A stretch of 64,000 nucleotides of DNA from Fibrobacter sp. UWEL (GCF_900142535.1 NZ_FRBE01000001.1:248001-312000), one strand, 5' to 3'. Positions 55,607 through 64,000 are shown, numbered from the stretch's first letter. The notes: generated from the letters alone by a model not told the origin. Numbers and translations: made by a program.

Positions 55607-56248
55607 ATGAATCGATACGACTTGGTACTGTTGGGTCTTATTCTCGAACACGAACGCAGCGGTTATGACATTATCACCGAAGTGCGCGAACGCGAACTGG
55701 ACCGTTGGGCTAACCTGAGCACTTCTACCGTCTACAATCGATTGACCACTCTTGAAAAGAACGCTTGCATTGTGGGCCGTACCGAACGTGATGGCAACCG
55801 CCCGGAACGTGTGGTTTTCAACATTACCGAAAAGGGTAGGGATGTGCTGAAGAAGGAAGTCCTGAAGCACTTGACCGGCTTCAATGACGATCCCCGTACC
55901 TTGGGTTTTGCATTCCTGTTTGGCGCAGACAATAAGGAACTGATCCGCACCCTGGAAGCTCACGAACGCCGCCTGGTTGCCGAAATCGAAAATCTTGAAA
56001 AGATGATCGCGGAAGAACCGAAGCCCACCCTTTATCCGGAAGGCCCGTTCCTGAACTGCATGTCCCGCGACCACATTCTGGTTGAATTGAAGTATGTTCG
56101 CGCTGCTATCGGCATTCTGCGTGACCCTGTCCGCAACAAGAAGCTGGATGGCTACTTCTACATTAACTTCGGTAATCGTCCTTTCGAAAACTTCAATAAG
56201 GAAGAAGGCTCTGCAGAAGCTGCTTCCGTAGAAGCTCCCGAAAAATAA
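55607..56248 (+). CDS. PadR-family transcriptional regulator
   Basis: This 213-residue PadR protein has an N-terminal winged helix-turn-helix (1-85: LVLLGLILEHERSGYDIITEVRERELDRWANLSTSTVYNRLTTLEKN, with GYDI and STVYNRLTTLE as the recognition core) and a C-terminal dimerisation helix region (about 90-205). The tail is Ala/Glu-rich. It follows the MFS transporter gene, and a matching palindrome lies upstream of its start. PadR with a drug exporter is a common pairing. Confidence 0.9.
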   Translation: MNRYDLVLLGLILEHERSGYDIITEVRERELDRWANLSTSTVYNRLTTLEKNACIVGRTERDGNRPERVVFNITEKGRDVLKKEVLKHLTGFNDDPRTLGFAFLFGADNKELIRTLEAHERRLVAEIENLEKMIAEEPKPTLYPEGPFLNCMSRDHILVELKYVRAAIGILRDPVRNKKLDGYFYINFGNRPFENFNKEEGSAEAASVEAPEK

Positions 56249-56309
56249 TTCTAAATTTTACAACAAGAAAAGACGTATGTAGGTGATGTTGTATTCCTGC
56301 GAAAGCTCA

Positions 56310-56334
56310 TACCTCAAACCTCGTACCTCGAACC
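56310..56334. repeat. short tandem ACCTC-type repeat
   Basis: Units of ACCTCaA, ACCTCgT and ACCTCgA repeat with a period of about 8 bases just before the GH94 gene. It is a short low-complexity tract; it may be a decayed microsatellite. Confidence 0.4.
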
Positions 56335-56364
56335 TTTTTTAACAACCCCTCTAACGGAGATAAA

Positions 56365-58881
56365 ATGGCTACAACAAAGACAAAGAAGCCCGCTGCAAAG
56401 AAGGTGACCGCTAAGGCCGCCGCTAAGTACGGTTACTTCGATGACGCTGCTAAAGAATACGTTCTCACCAACCCGGCTACCCCGATTAAGTGGTGCAACT
56501 ACGTCGGTACTCTGAACTTCGGTGGTATCGTTGATACTACTGGTGGTTCCTTGATCTGTAAGGGTGACCCGGCTCTGAACCGTATTACCAAGTACATCGC
56601 TCAGATGCCTTGCTCTGACTTCAAGGCAAGCACCATCTACATCCGCGTTAAGGATGCTAAGGGCGGCTACAGCGTATTCTCTCCGTTCGTTGTCCCGACT
56701 CTCACCAAGATGGACAAGTGGGAATGCCACGTTGGTCTGTCTTACATGCGTTGGATTGCTGAATGCCAGGGCGTTCGCACTCAGGTCACTATCTTCGTGC
56801 CGACTGGCTCCAACACTCTCCTCCAGGACATCCAGGTTACCAACATCTCTAAGGCCGCTAAGGAAATCGATGTTGTTCCCGTTTACGAATTCAGCCACTT
56901 CGAAGCTGAAAAGCAGCTCACCAACGCTGACTGGGTTCCCCAGACCATGACCCTCAAGGCTCATCCGGAAAAGGATGGCTGCCTGGTTCTCGAACAGTAC
57001 GCTTACATGAAGCGTGACTTCGCCGTGAACTACGTTACCGCTAACGGTAAGGTTTCCTCCTTCGATGGCGACCGTCGCGTGTTCCTCGGCTCCAACGAAA
57101 TGGGCTCCTGGGCTGCTCCGCTCTCCCTCGGCAACAAGGAACTTTCCAACTCTGAATGTGACCGCGGCGACAATATCGCAGCTCTCATGATTCACGCAGG
57201 CAAGGTTGCTGCCGGCAAGACTTTCCGTACCTGCACTCAGCTCGGTCAGGAACAGTCTCTCAAGGTTGCTAACAAGGCTATCAAGAAGTATCGCGACCTC
57301 AAGAACGTCGACAAGGCTTTCGCTGAACTGGCTGACTTCTGGACCAAGTACCTGTCCACTATCCAGGTGGAAACTCCGGATGCTGCTTTCAACTCCATGA
57401 TCAACGTCCACAACCCCCGTCAGTGCCACACTACCAAGAACTGGTCTCGTTACCTGTCCTTGTACCAGCTGGGCTACGGCACCAGCCGCGGTATCGGTTA
57501 CCGTGACTCCAGCCAGGACCTCATGGGCGTTATGAGCCACATGCCGGAAGAAGCTCTGGAACTCGCCAAGAACCTTCTCTCCGTACAGCGTCCGGAAGGT
57601 AACGCTATGCACCAGTACGCTCCGCTCGCTCTCGCTGAAGACAACGGCAACGAAGCTAATGCCGGTGACTCCCGTGAAAAGGCTGGCGTTAAGGATGCCA
57701 AGGGCAATCCGATGTACGCTGACTGGTACGGTGACGACCATCTGTGGATCGTTCTCACTGTTGCTAACTACCTGAAGGAAACCGGTAAGCTGGATCTCCT
57801 CAAGGAAGAAATTCCGTTCTACGTTGCTGGCAAGAAGCGCGCTGACCGTCCGAAGGGCACTGTCCTCGAACACCTCAAGCGTTCTGTTGCTTTCAGCCGC
57901 AACAACCTCGGTCAGCACAACTTGCCGCTCCTCGGCTTCGCTGACTGGAACGACTGCATGAACCTGCCGCTGGGTGCAGAATCCTCCTTCAACACCGGCC
58001 TCTATGCTAAGGCTCTGTTGGAAATGATGGACATCTGCGAAACTCTCGGCGACAAGAAGTCCGTTGAAATGTACAAGGGCTGGTACGAAGACGTCAAGGC
58101 TGCATTCAACAAGTGCGCTTGGGACGGCAAGTGGTGGATCCGCTGGTTCGGTAAGGACGGCACCGCCTATGGTACCAACAAGGCTAAGTACGGCAAGATC
58201 TACTGCAATAGCCAGTCTTGGTCTGTGATGTCCGGCATTGCTTACGGCGAACGCGCTGTACAGGGCATGGACAGCCTGAACAAGCTCCTGAACACCGCTA
58301 ACGGTGTGAAGAGCTCTACTCCGGGTTACCGCGGCTTCGATCCGACCGTTGGTGGCATCTCCACCTATCCTCCTGGAGCAAAGGAAAACGGCGGTATCTT
58401 CCTCCACACCAATCCGTGGGTGATGATCGCTGAAACCATCCTGGGCCGTGGCGATAAGGCTTTCCAGTACTACAACCAGATTAACCCCGCTGCAAAGAAC
58501 GTCAAGCTGGACGAATTCGAATCCGAACCGTACTGCTATCCGCAGAACATTCTCGGTGACGAACACAAGCAGTTCGGTATGGGCCGTAACGCATGGCTCT
58601 CCGGTACTTCTTCCTGGACCTACCAGGCAGCTACCCAGTTCATCATCGGTGTACGTTCTAGCTTCAAGGGCTTGATCGTTGATCCTTGCATTCCGTCCGC
58701 TTGGGGCGAATTCAAGGTGACCCGTAAGTTCCGCGGCGCTACCTACGAAATCTCCGTGAAGAACCCGAAGCACGTCTGCAAGGGCGTTGCCAAGATGGTT
58801 GTCGATGGCAAGGAAATCGATTCCAACATCGCCCCCGTCTTCACTAAGGGTGTGCACAAGGTCGAAGTGACATTGGGCTAA
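56365..58881 (+). CDS. GH94 cellobiose-type phosphorylase
   Basis: This 838-residue enzyme cleaves a beta-linked disaccharide with phosphate, giving glucose-1-phosphate and saving ATP. GH94 landmarks: N-terminal beta-sandwich (about 28-300), GYRDSSQDLMGVM and WYGDDHLWIV in the (alpha/alpha)6 barrel, catalytic acid in ADWNDC (526-531), and GRNAWLSGTSSW in the C-terminal part. In Fibrobacter the likely substrate is cellobiose, but chitobiose or laminaribiose forms exist. Unusually, it begins with a Lys/Ala-rich stretch (residues 1-21) before the catalytic fold. Strong codon bias suggests high expression. Confidence 0.93.
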   Translation: MATTKTKKPAAKKVTAKAAAKYGYFDDAAKEYVLTNPATPIKWCNYVGTLNFGGIVDTTGGSLICKGDPALNRITKYIAQMPCSDFKASTIYIRVKDAKGGYSVFSPFVVPTLTKMDKWECHVGLSYMRWIAECQGVRTQVTIFVPTGSNTLLQDIQVTNISKAAKEIDVVPVYEFSHFEAEKQLTNADWVPQTMTLKAHPEKDGCLVLEQYAYMKRDFAVNYVTANGKVSSFDGDRRVFLGSNEMGSWAAPLSLGNKELSNSECDRGDNIAALMIHAGKVAAGKTFRTCTQLGQEQSLKVANKAIKKYRDLKNVDKAFAELADFWTKYLSTIQVETPDAAFNSMINVHNPRQCHTTKNWSRYLSLYQLGYGTSRGIGYRDSSQDLMGVMSHMPEEALELAKNLLSVQRPEGNAMHQYAPLALAEDNGNEANAGDSREKAGVKDAKGNPMYADWYGDDHLWIVLTVANYLKETGKLDLLKEEIPFYVAGKKRADRPKGTVLEHLKRSVAFSRNNLGQHNLPLLGFADWNDCMNLPLGAESSFNTGLYAKALLEMMDICETLGDKKSVEMYKGWYEDVKAAFNKCAWDGKWWIRWFGKDGTAYGTNKAKYGKIYCNSQSWSVMSGIAYGERAVQGMDSLNKLLNTANGVKSSTPGYRGFDPTVGGISTYPPGAKENGGIFLHTNPWVMIAETILGRGDKAFQYYNQINPAAKNVKLDEFESEPYCYPQNILGDEHKQFGMGRNAWLSGTSSWTYQAATQFIIGVRSSFKGLIVDPCIPSAWGEFKVTRKFRGATYEISVKNPKHVCKGVAKMVVDGKEIDSNIAPVFTKGVHKVEVTLG

Positions 58882-58895
58882 TTTATTAGGCCAAT

Positions 58896-58942
58896 GTCAT
58901 CCTGAGCGAAGCCCGTCAGGGCGTAGTCGAAGGATCTAAAGA
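58896..58942. repeat. dispersed repeat copy after the GH94 gene
   Basis: GTCATCCTGAGCGAAGC...TAGTCGAAGGATCTAAAGA, the full form of the element in exbB (15393-15428), with the inner CCCGTCAGGG palindrome intact. It lies directly before the terminator and overlaps its left arm. Confidence 0.8.
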
Positions 58943-58976
58943 AAGAAGTTCTGAAAAGGACTTCTTTCTTTTTTTT
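58938..58976 (+). terminator. intrinsic terminator of the GH94 gene
   Basis: AAAGAAAGAAGT and ACTTCTTTCTTT form a stem with a T run of more than six. Confidence 0.8.
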
Positions 58977-59003
58977 GTATTGGGAGCTATGCTTTTCTAT
59001 ATT
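58975..59003 (+). promoter_or_regulatory. promoter of the TRIC-like gene
   Basis: TTGTAT (58975-58980), a 17-base spacer and TATATT (58998-59003) give a short leader of about 6 bases before the ATG at 59016. Spacing and hexamer match the tRNA-Lys promoter. Confidence 0.6.
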
Positions 59004-59015
59004 TGCGCGTAGTTT

Positions 59016-59627
59016 ATGCTTCTCTTGATTCTTGATATTCTGGGTACTTTTGCCTTCGCTATTTCGGGGGCGGAAAAGGCGGTGCGTTACAGGCTGGACT
59101 GGCTTGGCTTGATTGTGCTTGCCACGGTGACGGGTGTTGGGGGAGGTATCCTTCGCGATGTAATGCTGGGGGCTACACCGCCGGCGGCGCTTACTAATCC
59201 CATCTATCTTCCTATTTGCATTGCGGGCGCGTTTTTCTACTTGGCAATGCGCAAGAGAATTCGTAAGATCAGAGTTTTGATTCTTGTAGCGGATGCCTTG
59301 GGCCTTGGGTTCTTTACGGCTGTGGGTGCTGCAAAGGCAAGTGCTATGTCGGCTGGTCCTTACTCCATTATTTTGTTCGCAGCCATTACTGCGGCTGGCG
59401 GTGGTTTGATTCGCGACCTGCTGGTTTCTGAGATTCCCCAGGTTCTCAAGAGCGACTTTTATGCGACGGCGGCTTTGATTGGCGGTATTTTGTTTTACGT
59501 GCTGGATTTTGCCAATCTGGGAAGCGTCCCGCAGATTCTCATTACTACGGCTTTTACCTTTGCTCTCCGTCTTTTTGCCATGCGTAAAAAGATTGAACTG
59601 CCCAAGACCCGTAAAAAGGATTTCTAA
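59016..59627 (+). CDS. TRIC-channel-like (UPF0126/YicG) membrane protein
   Basis: This 203-residue protein has seven membrane segments in two repeats, each with the family signature: VTGVGGGILRDVMLG (about 38-52) and ITAAGGGLIRDLLVS (about 127-141). The GGG-x-x-RD motif pair identifies bacterial TRIC-type cation channels (UPF0126). It probably conducts K+ or other cations. The short C-terminal tail is basic. No gene partners are evident. Confidence 0.9.
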   Translation: MLLLILDILGTFAFAISGAEKAVRYRLDWLGLIVLATVTGVGGGILRDVMLGATPPAALTNPIYLPICIAGAFFYLAMRKRIRKIRVLILVADALGLGFFTAVGAAKASAMSAGPYSIILFAAITAAGGGLIRDLLVSEIPQVLKSDFYATAALIGGILFYVLDFANLGSVPQILITTAFTFALRLFAMRKKIELPKTRKKDF

Positions 59628-59804
59628 TCCCTTTTTCATTTCCAATTCGTGCTGAATTCTACTTCGGGGTAATCACTTTTTCTATATGGCGCTCTTCGAG
59701 CGCATATATGGGCGCTTCTTTAATGAAAAAAAAGAAATTCTTTTTTTTTCACTAAATCAGCTTTTTCTATATTTACAGCGGAAAATTTTTAACAAGGAAA
59801 TATA

Positions 59805-60842
59805 ATGTCCCTTAAATTGATTTCTCGTGGTGCTGCAGCTCTGCTTTTGACCGCTAGCATCGCTTCTGCTCAGTTGATGAATTCTAAGAGCCTTGACGTG
59901 ATTCGCGTCGACAAGGTTGGTATTTCTGCAGGTAAGATTGATAGCTTGGCTAAGATGCTGGGTGAACAGCAGCTCCGTGGCAAGAAGATTGACGACCAGA
60001 CCATGACCCAGCTCCGCTATGCCGTGATCGACAACCTGGTGGGTCAGGAATTGATCAAGCTGGAAGCCAAGAAGCAGGGCCTGAAGGTTCCCGCTGCCAA
60101 GGTCGATAGCCTTGCAACTCTCTTCAAGAAGCAGTTCCCCAGCGAAGATGCCTTCCAGAAGGAATTGAAGAAGTCTAACACTACCATGGCTCAGTTCAAG
60201 GGCAAGTTGGAAGACCAGCTGAAGAGCGAAATGCTTCTGGAAAAGAAGGTTCCGTATCCTGCAGATCCTACCGAAAAGCAGATGCAGGCTTACTGGGAAC
60301 TGAACAAGCATAAGGTTTCCATCAACGACTCCATCAGCGGTATCCGTCTGTATGTCAGCACCAAGGGCAAGTCTGCTCAGGACATCGCCGACACCAAGGA
60401 TATGCTGAAGGGTATGGCTGCTCAGATCCGTTCTAGCATCCGCGCTAAGAAGATGCCGTTCAACTATGCTGTACAGGCATTTGCCCAGCAGGTTGTCCAG
60501 TCCAGTGACGATCCCGAAGCCAAGAAGACTGGTGGCATGATGATTACCACCACTAAGGCTCACGGTGCCGCATTTGAAAAGGCTATCGCCAAGATGAAGG
60601 TGGGCGACATTTCTGATGTCTATACCGAAAAGGATGGCGTCTGCATCTTTATGCTTACCGGCCGTAACGATGGTAAGTACGAAAGCTACAAGAACCAGAT
60701 CGAAAACGGTCTGAAGATGCAGCACGAACAGGAACGCCAGATGCAGCTGAAGGCTTACCTGGACGATCTTGGAAAGGTCTACAAGGTTCAGTACCTGGAC
60801 TCCAAGTACACTCCGCCCCAGGCAATCGGCTCTGCTAAGTAA
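59805..60842 (+). CDS. SurA-like periplasmic peptidyl-prolyl isomerase/chaperone
   Basis: This 345-residue protein has a signal peptide (1-23, ASAQL). A SurA N-terminal-type helical domain spans about 30-165 (LRYAVIDNLVGQELIKLEAKKQGLKV, QFKGKLEDQLKSEMLLEKKV), followed by a parvulin-like PPIC domain (about 175-300; GGMMITTT, FEKAIAKMKVGDISDVYTEKDGVCIFML) and a final helix. It probably helps fold outer-membrane proteins. TATATT lies upstream (59768-59773), and an AACAAGGA ribosome site is present. A terminator follows before prfB. Confidence 0.87.
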   Translation: MSLKLISRGAAALLLTASIASAQLMNSKSLDVIRVDKVGISAGKIDSLAKMLGEQQLRGKKIDDQTMTQLRYAVIDNLVGQELIKLEAKKQGLKVPAAKVDSLATLFKKQFPSEDAFQKELKKSNTTMAQFKGKLEDQLKSEMLLEKKVPYPADPTEKQMQAYWELNKHKVSINDSISGIRLYVSTKGKSAQDIADTKDMLKGMAAQIRSSIRAKKMPFNYAVQAFAQQVVQSSDDPEAKKTGGMMITTTKAHGAAFEKAIAKMKVGDISDVYTEKDGVCIFMLTGRNDGKYESYKNQIENGLKMQHEQERQMQLKAYLDDLGKVYKVQYLDSKYTPPQAIGSAK

Positions 60843-60860
60843 TTCGCTTACATTTGAATA

Positions 60861-60895
60861 AAGAGCAGCGGCGAATAAAAGCCGTTGCTTTTTTC
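60861..60895 (+). terminator. intrinsic terminator
   Basis: AAGAGCAGCGGC and GCCGTTGCTTTTTT form a stem with loop GAATAAAA. It ends the SurA-like transcript. Confidence 0.8.
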
Positions 60896-60902
60896 TTTAC
60901 TC

Positions 60903-60934
60903 GTCATCCTGAACGAAGTGAATGATCCAGGATT
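60903..60934. repeat. dispersed repeat copy before prfB
   Basis: GTCATCCTGAACGAAGTGAATGATCCAGGAT is a partial copy with the centre shortened, located between the terminator and the prfB start. Confidence 0.65.
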
Positions 60935-60951
60935 TAAAAACGGAGAATAGA

Positions 60952-62062
60952 ATGGCATTTCAGACTACACATACCGGGTTGATCGACTTGCGTGCTCGCA
61001 TCGATAAGCTCTGGGGGTATCTTTGACTTAGAGGCTAAGACCGAAGAACTCTATGTGTTGGAAAAGGATTCCAACGACCCCAACCTGTGGAACGACCAGG
61101 AAAAGGCTCAGTCCATGATGAAGAAGATCGGCAACTTGCGCGACCTTCTGAACAAGTGGAACGAAGTTTCTGCTGCTTGCAACGACCTGGCTGAACTTTA
61201 CGAAATGAGCAAGGACGAAGAGTCCGAAGACTTGACCAAGTCCATTGAATCTGATATTGCCGACCTGAAGGCAAAGATCGAGGAAATGGAATTCAAGAAG
61301 ATGCTCAACGGCCCTGATGACGCTTGCGCTTGCCTCTTGTCTATTCATCCGGGTGCAGGTGGTACGGAATCCCAGGACTGGGCTTTGATGCTGTTCCGCA
61401 TGTACACTCACTTCTTTGAACGTGAAAAGATGGACTTCAAGGTGGTGGACTTCCAGGAAGCGGAAGATGCCGGCCTGAAGAGCGCTACTATTGAAGTGTC
61501 TTGCGAAAATGCCTACGGTCTGCTTCGTTCAGAGATTGGTGTACATCGTCTAGTGCGTATCAGCCCCTTTGACGCAAATGCCCGCCGTCATACAAGCTTT
61601 ACCGCGGTTTATCTGTATCCTGAACACGAAGACATTGAGTTTGACTTGGATATGCAAGATGTCCGTGTGGATACTTACCGCAGTAGCGGCGCCGGTGGTC
61701 AGTACATCAACAAGACGGACTCCGCTGTTCGTATGACGCACTTGCCTACAGGTATTATGGCTAGCTGCCAGACGGAACGTTCTCAGATTCAGAACCGCGA
61801 AACCTGTTACAAGATGCTGAAGACTATGGTGGCTGAACATTACCGCCTGGAAGAAGAAGCCAAGCGTGACGCTCGTATGGCTGAAAAGAAGAAGGTGGAA
61901 TGGGGTAGCCAGATCCGTAGCTATGTTCTGCAGCCTTACCAGATGGTGAAGGACCTGCGAACTGGTGTGGAAACCTCCGATACCGCCGGCGTGCTGGATG
62001 GCAAGATCAAGCCGTTCATTAACGCTTACTTGCTTAGCACCAGCGAACAGCAGCAGGGATAG
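60952..62062 (+). CDS. prfB: peptide chain release factor 2 (programmed +1 frameshift)
   Basis: This RF2 gene is read in two frames. The first starts at ATG 60952 and stops at TGA 61024-61026 after 24 codons; CTT TGA C, preceded by TGG GGG TAT, is the classical autoregulatory slip site with an internal GGGGG Shine-Dalgarno-like stretch. Skipping one T joins to the frame beginning GAC TTA GAG and ending at 62062, giving 369 residues. The SPF anticodon-like motif (RISPFDAN) and GGQ (SGAGGQYINK) are present. RF2 recognises UGA and UAA. The GGAG ribosome site is 8 bases before the ATG. Confidence 0.95.
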
Positions 62063-62079
62063 AGACGCTCGGTGCATTT

Positions 62080-62125
62080 GTCATCCTGAGCGGAGTGCGT
62101 AGCACGAAGTCGAAGGATCTAAAGG
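62080..62125. repeat. dispersed repeat copy after prfB
   Basis: GTCATCCTGAGCGGAGTGC...CGAAGTCGAAGGATCTAAAG, a full-length copy between prfB and the convergent acyltransferase gene; its right end overlaps the acyltransferase stop codon. Confidence 0.75.
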
Positions 62126-63207
62126 AATTTCTTGATTCCTGGAATCTTGCGGAACAGGTGAACTGTACCCAGTGACAACCCGAAGAAAACTATGGCGGCG
62201 ACTGGTGCAGTTACGATGGGGTGAGGTTCCAACAGCGTTAAATGAAGGCCGTAGAAAGCCTTGATAAACAGCGGGTGGACTAAGTATACCCCAAGCATGC
62301 AGGGGGCAAGGCTGCGAAGCCATGGAAGCTGGTTGGTGCTGCTGCCGAATTTCGCTCGCATGGCTGCAAATACGCCTGCTGCCATCAGGAAGGTGGTGGG
62401 TCTGAAGTTCCCGAAGAAGTATTCGTTAGGCGCATCGCGTAGTTCACTCATGTAGGTGGCGGCAACAAACGCGATAATCCATGAGGCGAGAGCAGCTCCG
62501 TACAGAAGCTTTCGGGCTTTGGCGCCAATCCCGAAATGGGAGAGGTAAAATCCCGTGAGATAGAAACCCGCAAAAGACGTAACTCCCTGGATGCCAATGT
62601 TCTTGTACATCGAGAAGTGGGCGAACTTTGCCAGCAGGTGATCTGCGGTGGGCAGGAACAGCCCGAAGGTGAAAAAGATGGCGATAACGTAAAGAACCAT
62701 CTTGCGGGAGGCGTGTTCGGTAAAGACCCGAAGGGGCGGCGTCAGGAGGTATAGACCGGCGAGGGTATACAAGAACCAGAGATGTCCCGCAGGTTTAGTG
62801 AACAGCAGGAGGGGCGCTGATAAGACGTCTGCGATAATTCCCCCGATGTCTCCCGCAGCGAAACTGCCGTCTGCAATGTTATCTGAAATCTGACCTACAA
62901 CGCCGTATACGATCACCCAGAACACCAGCGGGATCAAAGTGCGGGGGAGGTTATGTTTTAAAATTTTCTGAGGCGGGTGCGGGTACTTGGGGGAGAGCAT
63001 GAACGCCCCACTGATCATGATGAACACGCCCACGCCAAAACGGGACATGCTGTTCAGAAAATTCAGGGCGGCGAAATCGCTGGAATCTACCGGCACTGTG
63101 TACCAGACGGAAGTGACCGTGTGCTGGAAAACCACGGTGAATGCGGCAATCACCCGAAGCAACTCGGCGTAAATTTCTCGCGACTGTTTGTTCCTAATTT
63201 CACCCAT
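62119..63207 (-). CDS. acyltransferase-3-family membrane protein
   Basis: This 362-residue membrane protein has about ten membrane segments and the acyltransferase-3 pattern (OafA/WecH type), with the catalytic His in VVFQHTV near the start (ELLRVIAAFTVVFQHTV) and the SRFGVGVFIMISGAFML segment that follows it. It probably O-acetylates a sugar in a surface polymer. The start at 63207 fits the family N-terminus (GEIRNKQSREIYAELLR) better than an in-frame ATG 78 bases upstream that would add a non-homologous stretch. Confidence 0.85.
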   Translation of the reverse strand: MGEIRNKQSREIYAELLRVIAAFTVVFQHTVTSVWYTVPVDSSDFAALNFLNSMSRFGVGVFIMISGAFMLSPKYPHPPQKILKHNLPRTLIPLVFWVIVYGVVGQISDNIADGSFAAGDIGGIIADVLSAPLLLFTKPAGHLWFLYTLAGLYLLTPPLRVFTEHASRKMVLYVIAIFFTFGLFLPTADHLLAKFAHFSMYKNIGIQGVTSFAGFYLTGFYLSHFGIGAKARKLLYGAALASWIIAFVAATYMSELRDAPNEYFFGNFRPTTFLMAAGVFAAMRAKFGSSTNQLPWLRSLAPCMLGVYLVHPLFIKAFYGLHLTLLEPHPIVTAPVAAIVFFGLSLGTVHLFRKIPGIKKFL

Positions 63208-63235
63208 CGGGTGACAATTTAGAAATTCACATAAA

Positions 63236-63270
63236 AAAGAAAGGCTCCCTTGCGGGAACCTCTCTTTTAA
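63236..63270 (-). terminator. intrinsic terminator of pfp
   Basis: Read on the minus strand: AAAGAGAGGTTCCC, loop GCAA, GGGAGCCTTTCTTTTTT. It has a few mismatches, but the T run is strong. Confidence 0.75.
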
Positions 63271-63345
63271 GCTTACTTCTGGCACTGCTTCGCAGTGCCG
63301 TCCAATCGGCTCGGAAATGCGAGAGCAAGCTCTCGCGCTTCACTC
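63271..63345. repeat. hairpin-rich intergenic element at the pfp 3' end
   Basis: GGCACTGCTTCGCAGTGCC and GCGAGAGCAAGCTCTCGC are perfect palindromes in the gap between the pfp stop and its terminator. They are of the same kind as the elements at 50626-50697 and 4532-4653. Confidence 0.5.
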
Positions 63346-63348
63346 GCC

Positions 63349-64000
63349 TTACTTGGACTTCTTAGCCTTGGGAGCAGCAACCTTGAGGGCGCCGCGTTCC
63401 AGCTTGATAGTGAAGTTGGTAACGTCGCAAACTTCGCTGGGACCCCAGTACTGGATCGGACCCGGATAGGTGTAGGATTCAGTCTTAGCCCATTCTTCGC
63501 GGTTAGCTGCGAAGTACTTGAACGGATTGCCGTTGAGTTCGACGAGAGCCTTCTGGATAACCGGCTTGTCTGCACCGTGACGACGTTCCATGTTCATCAT
63601 CATAGTGATAGGAATGCCACCAGCGGTCCACTTTTCGATACCCTTGGTCAGGTCGCGAACAGAGCTCATGTAGCCGTTCATCTTGTTGAAAGCGAGAACG
63701 GAAGCGGTGTAGCCCAGGCTGTAGCAGTAGTCAGCGTCGAAGTTGGACGGAGCTGCGCAACGGCCTTCGTAACCGAAGAAGTGGTTGAGAGCAGAGAACT
63801 TGCCCTTGAAGTTCTTGCGGCTCTTGAGTTCGCTCTTCACCATGTCGATGATGAGCTTTTCGGTTTCGATCAGGGAAACCTGAACGTTACCATGAGAGTC
63901 GCGGTCCAGCATGAGCTGAGCCTGAACGAAGGAAGGCAGAGAAACGAGAACTTCTGCAGAAGCCTTGGAAACCCACTTGCAGAGCTTTTCAACCTTAGCA
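63349..64000 (-). CDS. pfp: PPi-dependent phosphofructokinase (C-terminal part)
   Basis: The frame is open to the right edge of the window, so only the last 216 codons or so are seen. The stretch ALNHFFGYEGRCAAPSNFDAD followed by YCYSLGYTA is characteristic of the long-type diphosphate-fructose-6-phosphate phosphotransferase. The enzyme uses PPi in place of ATP and is reversible. The gene ends in an Ala/Lys tail (LKVAAPKAKKSK). A hairpin terminator lies downstream on the minus strand. Confidence 0.88.
   Translation of the reverse strand, partial: AKVEKLCKWVSKASAEVLVSLPSFVQAQLMLDRDSHGNVQVSLIETEKLIIDMVKSELKSRKNFKGKFSALNHFFGYEGRCAAPSNFDADYCYSLGYTASVLAFNKMNGYMSSVRDLTKGIEKWTAGGIPITMMMNMERRHGADKPVIQKALVELNGNPFKYFAANREEWAKTESYTYPGPIQYWGPSEVCDVTNFTIKLERGALKVAAPKAKKSK

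Noticed and set aside
56314-58857. 847-codon open frame on the minus strand across the GH94 gene
   Set aside because: Same reason: the GH94 gene on the other strand has clear catalytic motifs, and the reverse frame encodes nothing recognisable.

Overview
The window is chromosomal DNA of a Fibrobacter-type bacterium (F. succinogenes or a close relative). The evidence is a protein with three Fib_succ_major (FISUMP, TIGR02145) domains, a TIGR02147-family protein, lipoproteins with poly-Ser linkers after the lipobox, a GH9 cellulase whose tail resembles a type IX secretion sorting domain, a GH94 cellobiose-type phosphorylase, GTP-dependent PEP carboxykinase, and a PPi-dependent phosphofructokinase running off the right edge. 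Most of it is ordinary core genome. There is no prophage, insertion sequence, CRISPR array or rRNA operon.

Layout. 1-4.7 kb: a small helical protein, a divergent DnaA-family protein with an SDR-family partner, and a lipoprotein. 4.8-7.6 kb (minus): SlyD with a Cys-rich tail and a TSP3-repeat/OmpA outer-membrane protein. 7.6-12.1 kb: two mini-genes leading into an MltD-like LysM transglycosylase, a beta-barrel protein and an ankyrin lipoprotein. 12.4-17.5 kb: a six-gene TonB2-like energy-transduction operon (DUF3450-like, TtpC-like, ExbB, ExbD, TonB, TPR). 17.6-20.9 kb: a lipoprotein/TIGR02147 pair divergent from an MFS gene, with three perfect copies of an 11-base operator-like sequence between them. 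20.9-29.7 kb: an unknown cytosolic protein, alr-ogt, an AgmX/TonB-like protein behind a long leader, an M29 aminopeptidase, an FGE-like lipoprotein and an inositol-monophosphatase-family enzyme. 29.8-38.4 kb: GH9 cellulase, gdhA, the triple FISUMP protein overlapping ligA tail to tail, and mntP. 38.5-42.5 kb: a five-gene respiratory cluster. 42.5-46.7 kb: a glycosyltransferase-like gene with a PorQ-like gene, tRNA-Lys and tRNA-Pro, a hairpin-rich block holding tRNA-Pro 3'-end copies, a flavin alpha-hydroxy-acid enzyme, and an MNT/HEPN pair. 46.7-64 kb: trmFO, a purine/NifU operon, glgC, pckG, a Bcr/CflA transporter with PadR, GH94, a TRIC-like channel, a SurA-like protein, prfB with its programmed frameshift, an acyltransferase and pfp.

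The most notable system is the 38.5-42.5 kb cluster. An ActA-type pentaheme cytochrome, an ActB-type Fe-S protein with a Tat lipoprotein signal, an ActC/NrfD-type membrane protein fused to a monoheme cytochrome c, a separate monoheme cytochrome and a small membrane protein are encoded in overlapping genes. This looks like a stripped-down Alternative Complex III or Qrc-like quinone:cytochrome module. It has no molybdopterin-like domain, no ActD and no oxidase nearby, in a lineage known as strictly anaerobic. Other points worth a second look are the DnaA without its arginine finger, an ExbB whose C-terminus is encoded by an intergenic repeat, a duplicated Cys-rich SlyD tail, tRNA-Pro 3'-end copies, and several families of structured intergenic DNA.

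Metabolically the genes fit a cellulose-degrading, succinate-forming anaerobe: GH9 (outside) to GH94 (phosphorolysis), PFP and PEPCK (PPi- and GTP-linked glycolysis and CO2 fixation), glgC (glycogen) and gdhA (ammonia assimilation). gdhA, pckG and the GH94 gene share a distinct, strongly biased codon usage, as expected of highly expressed genes.
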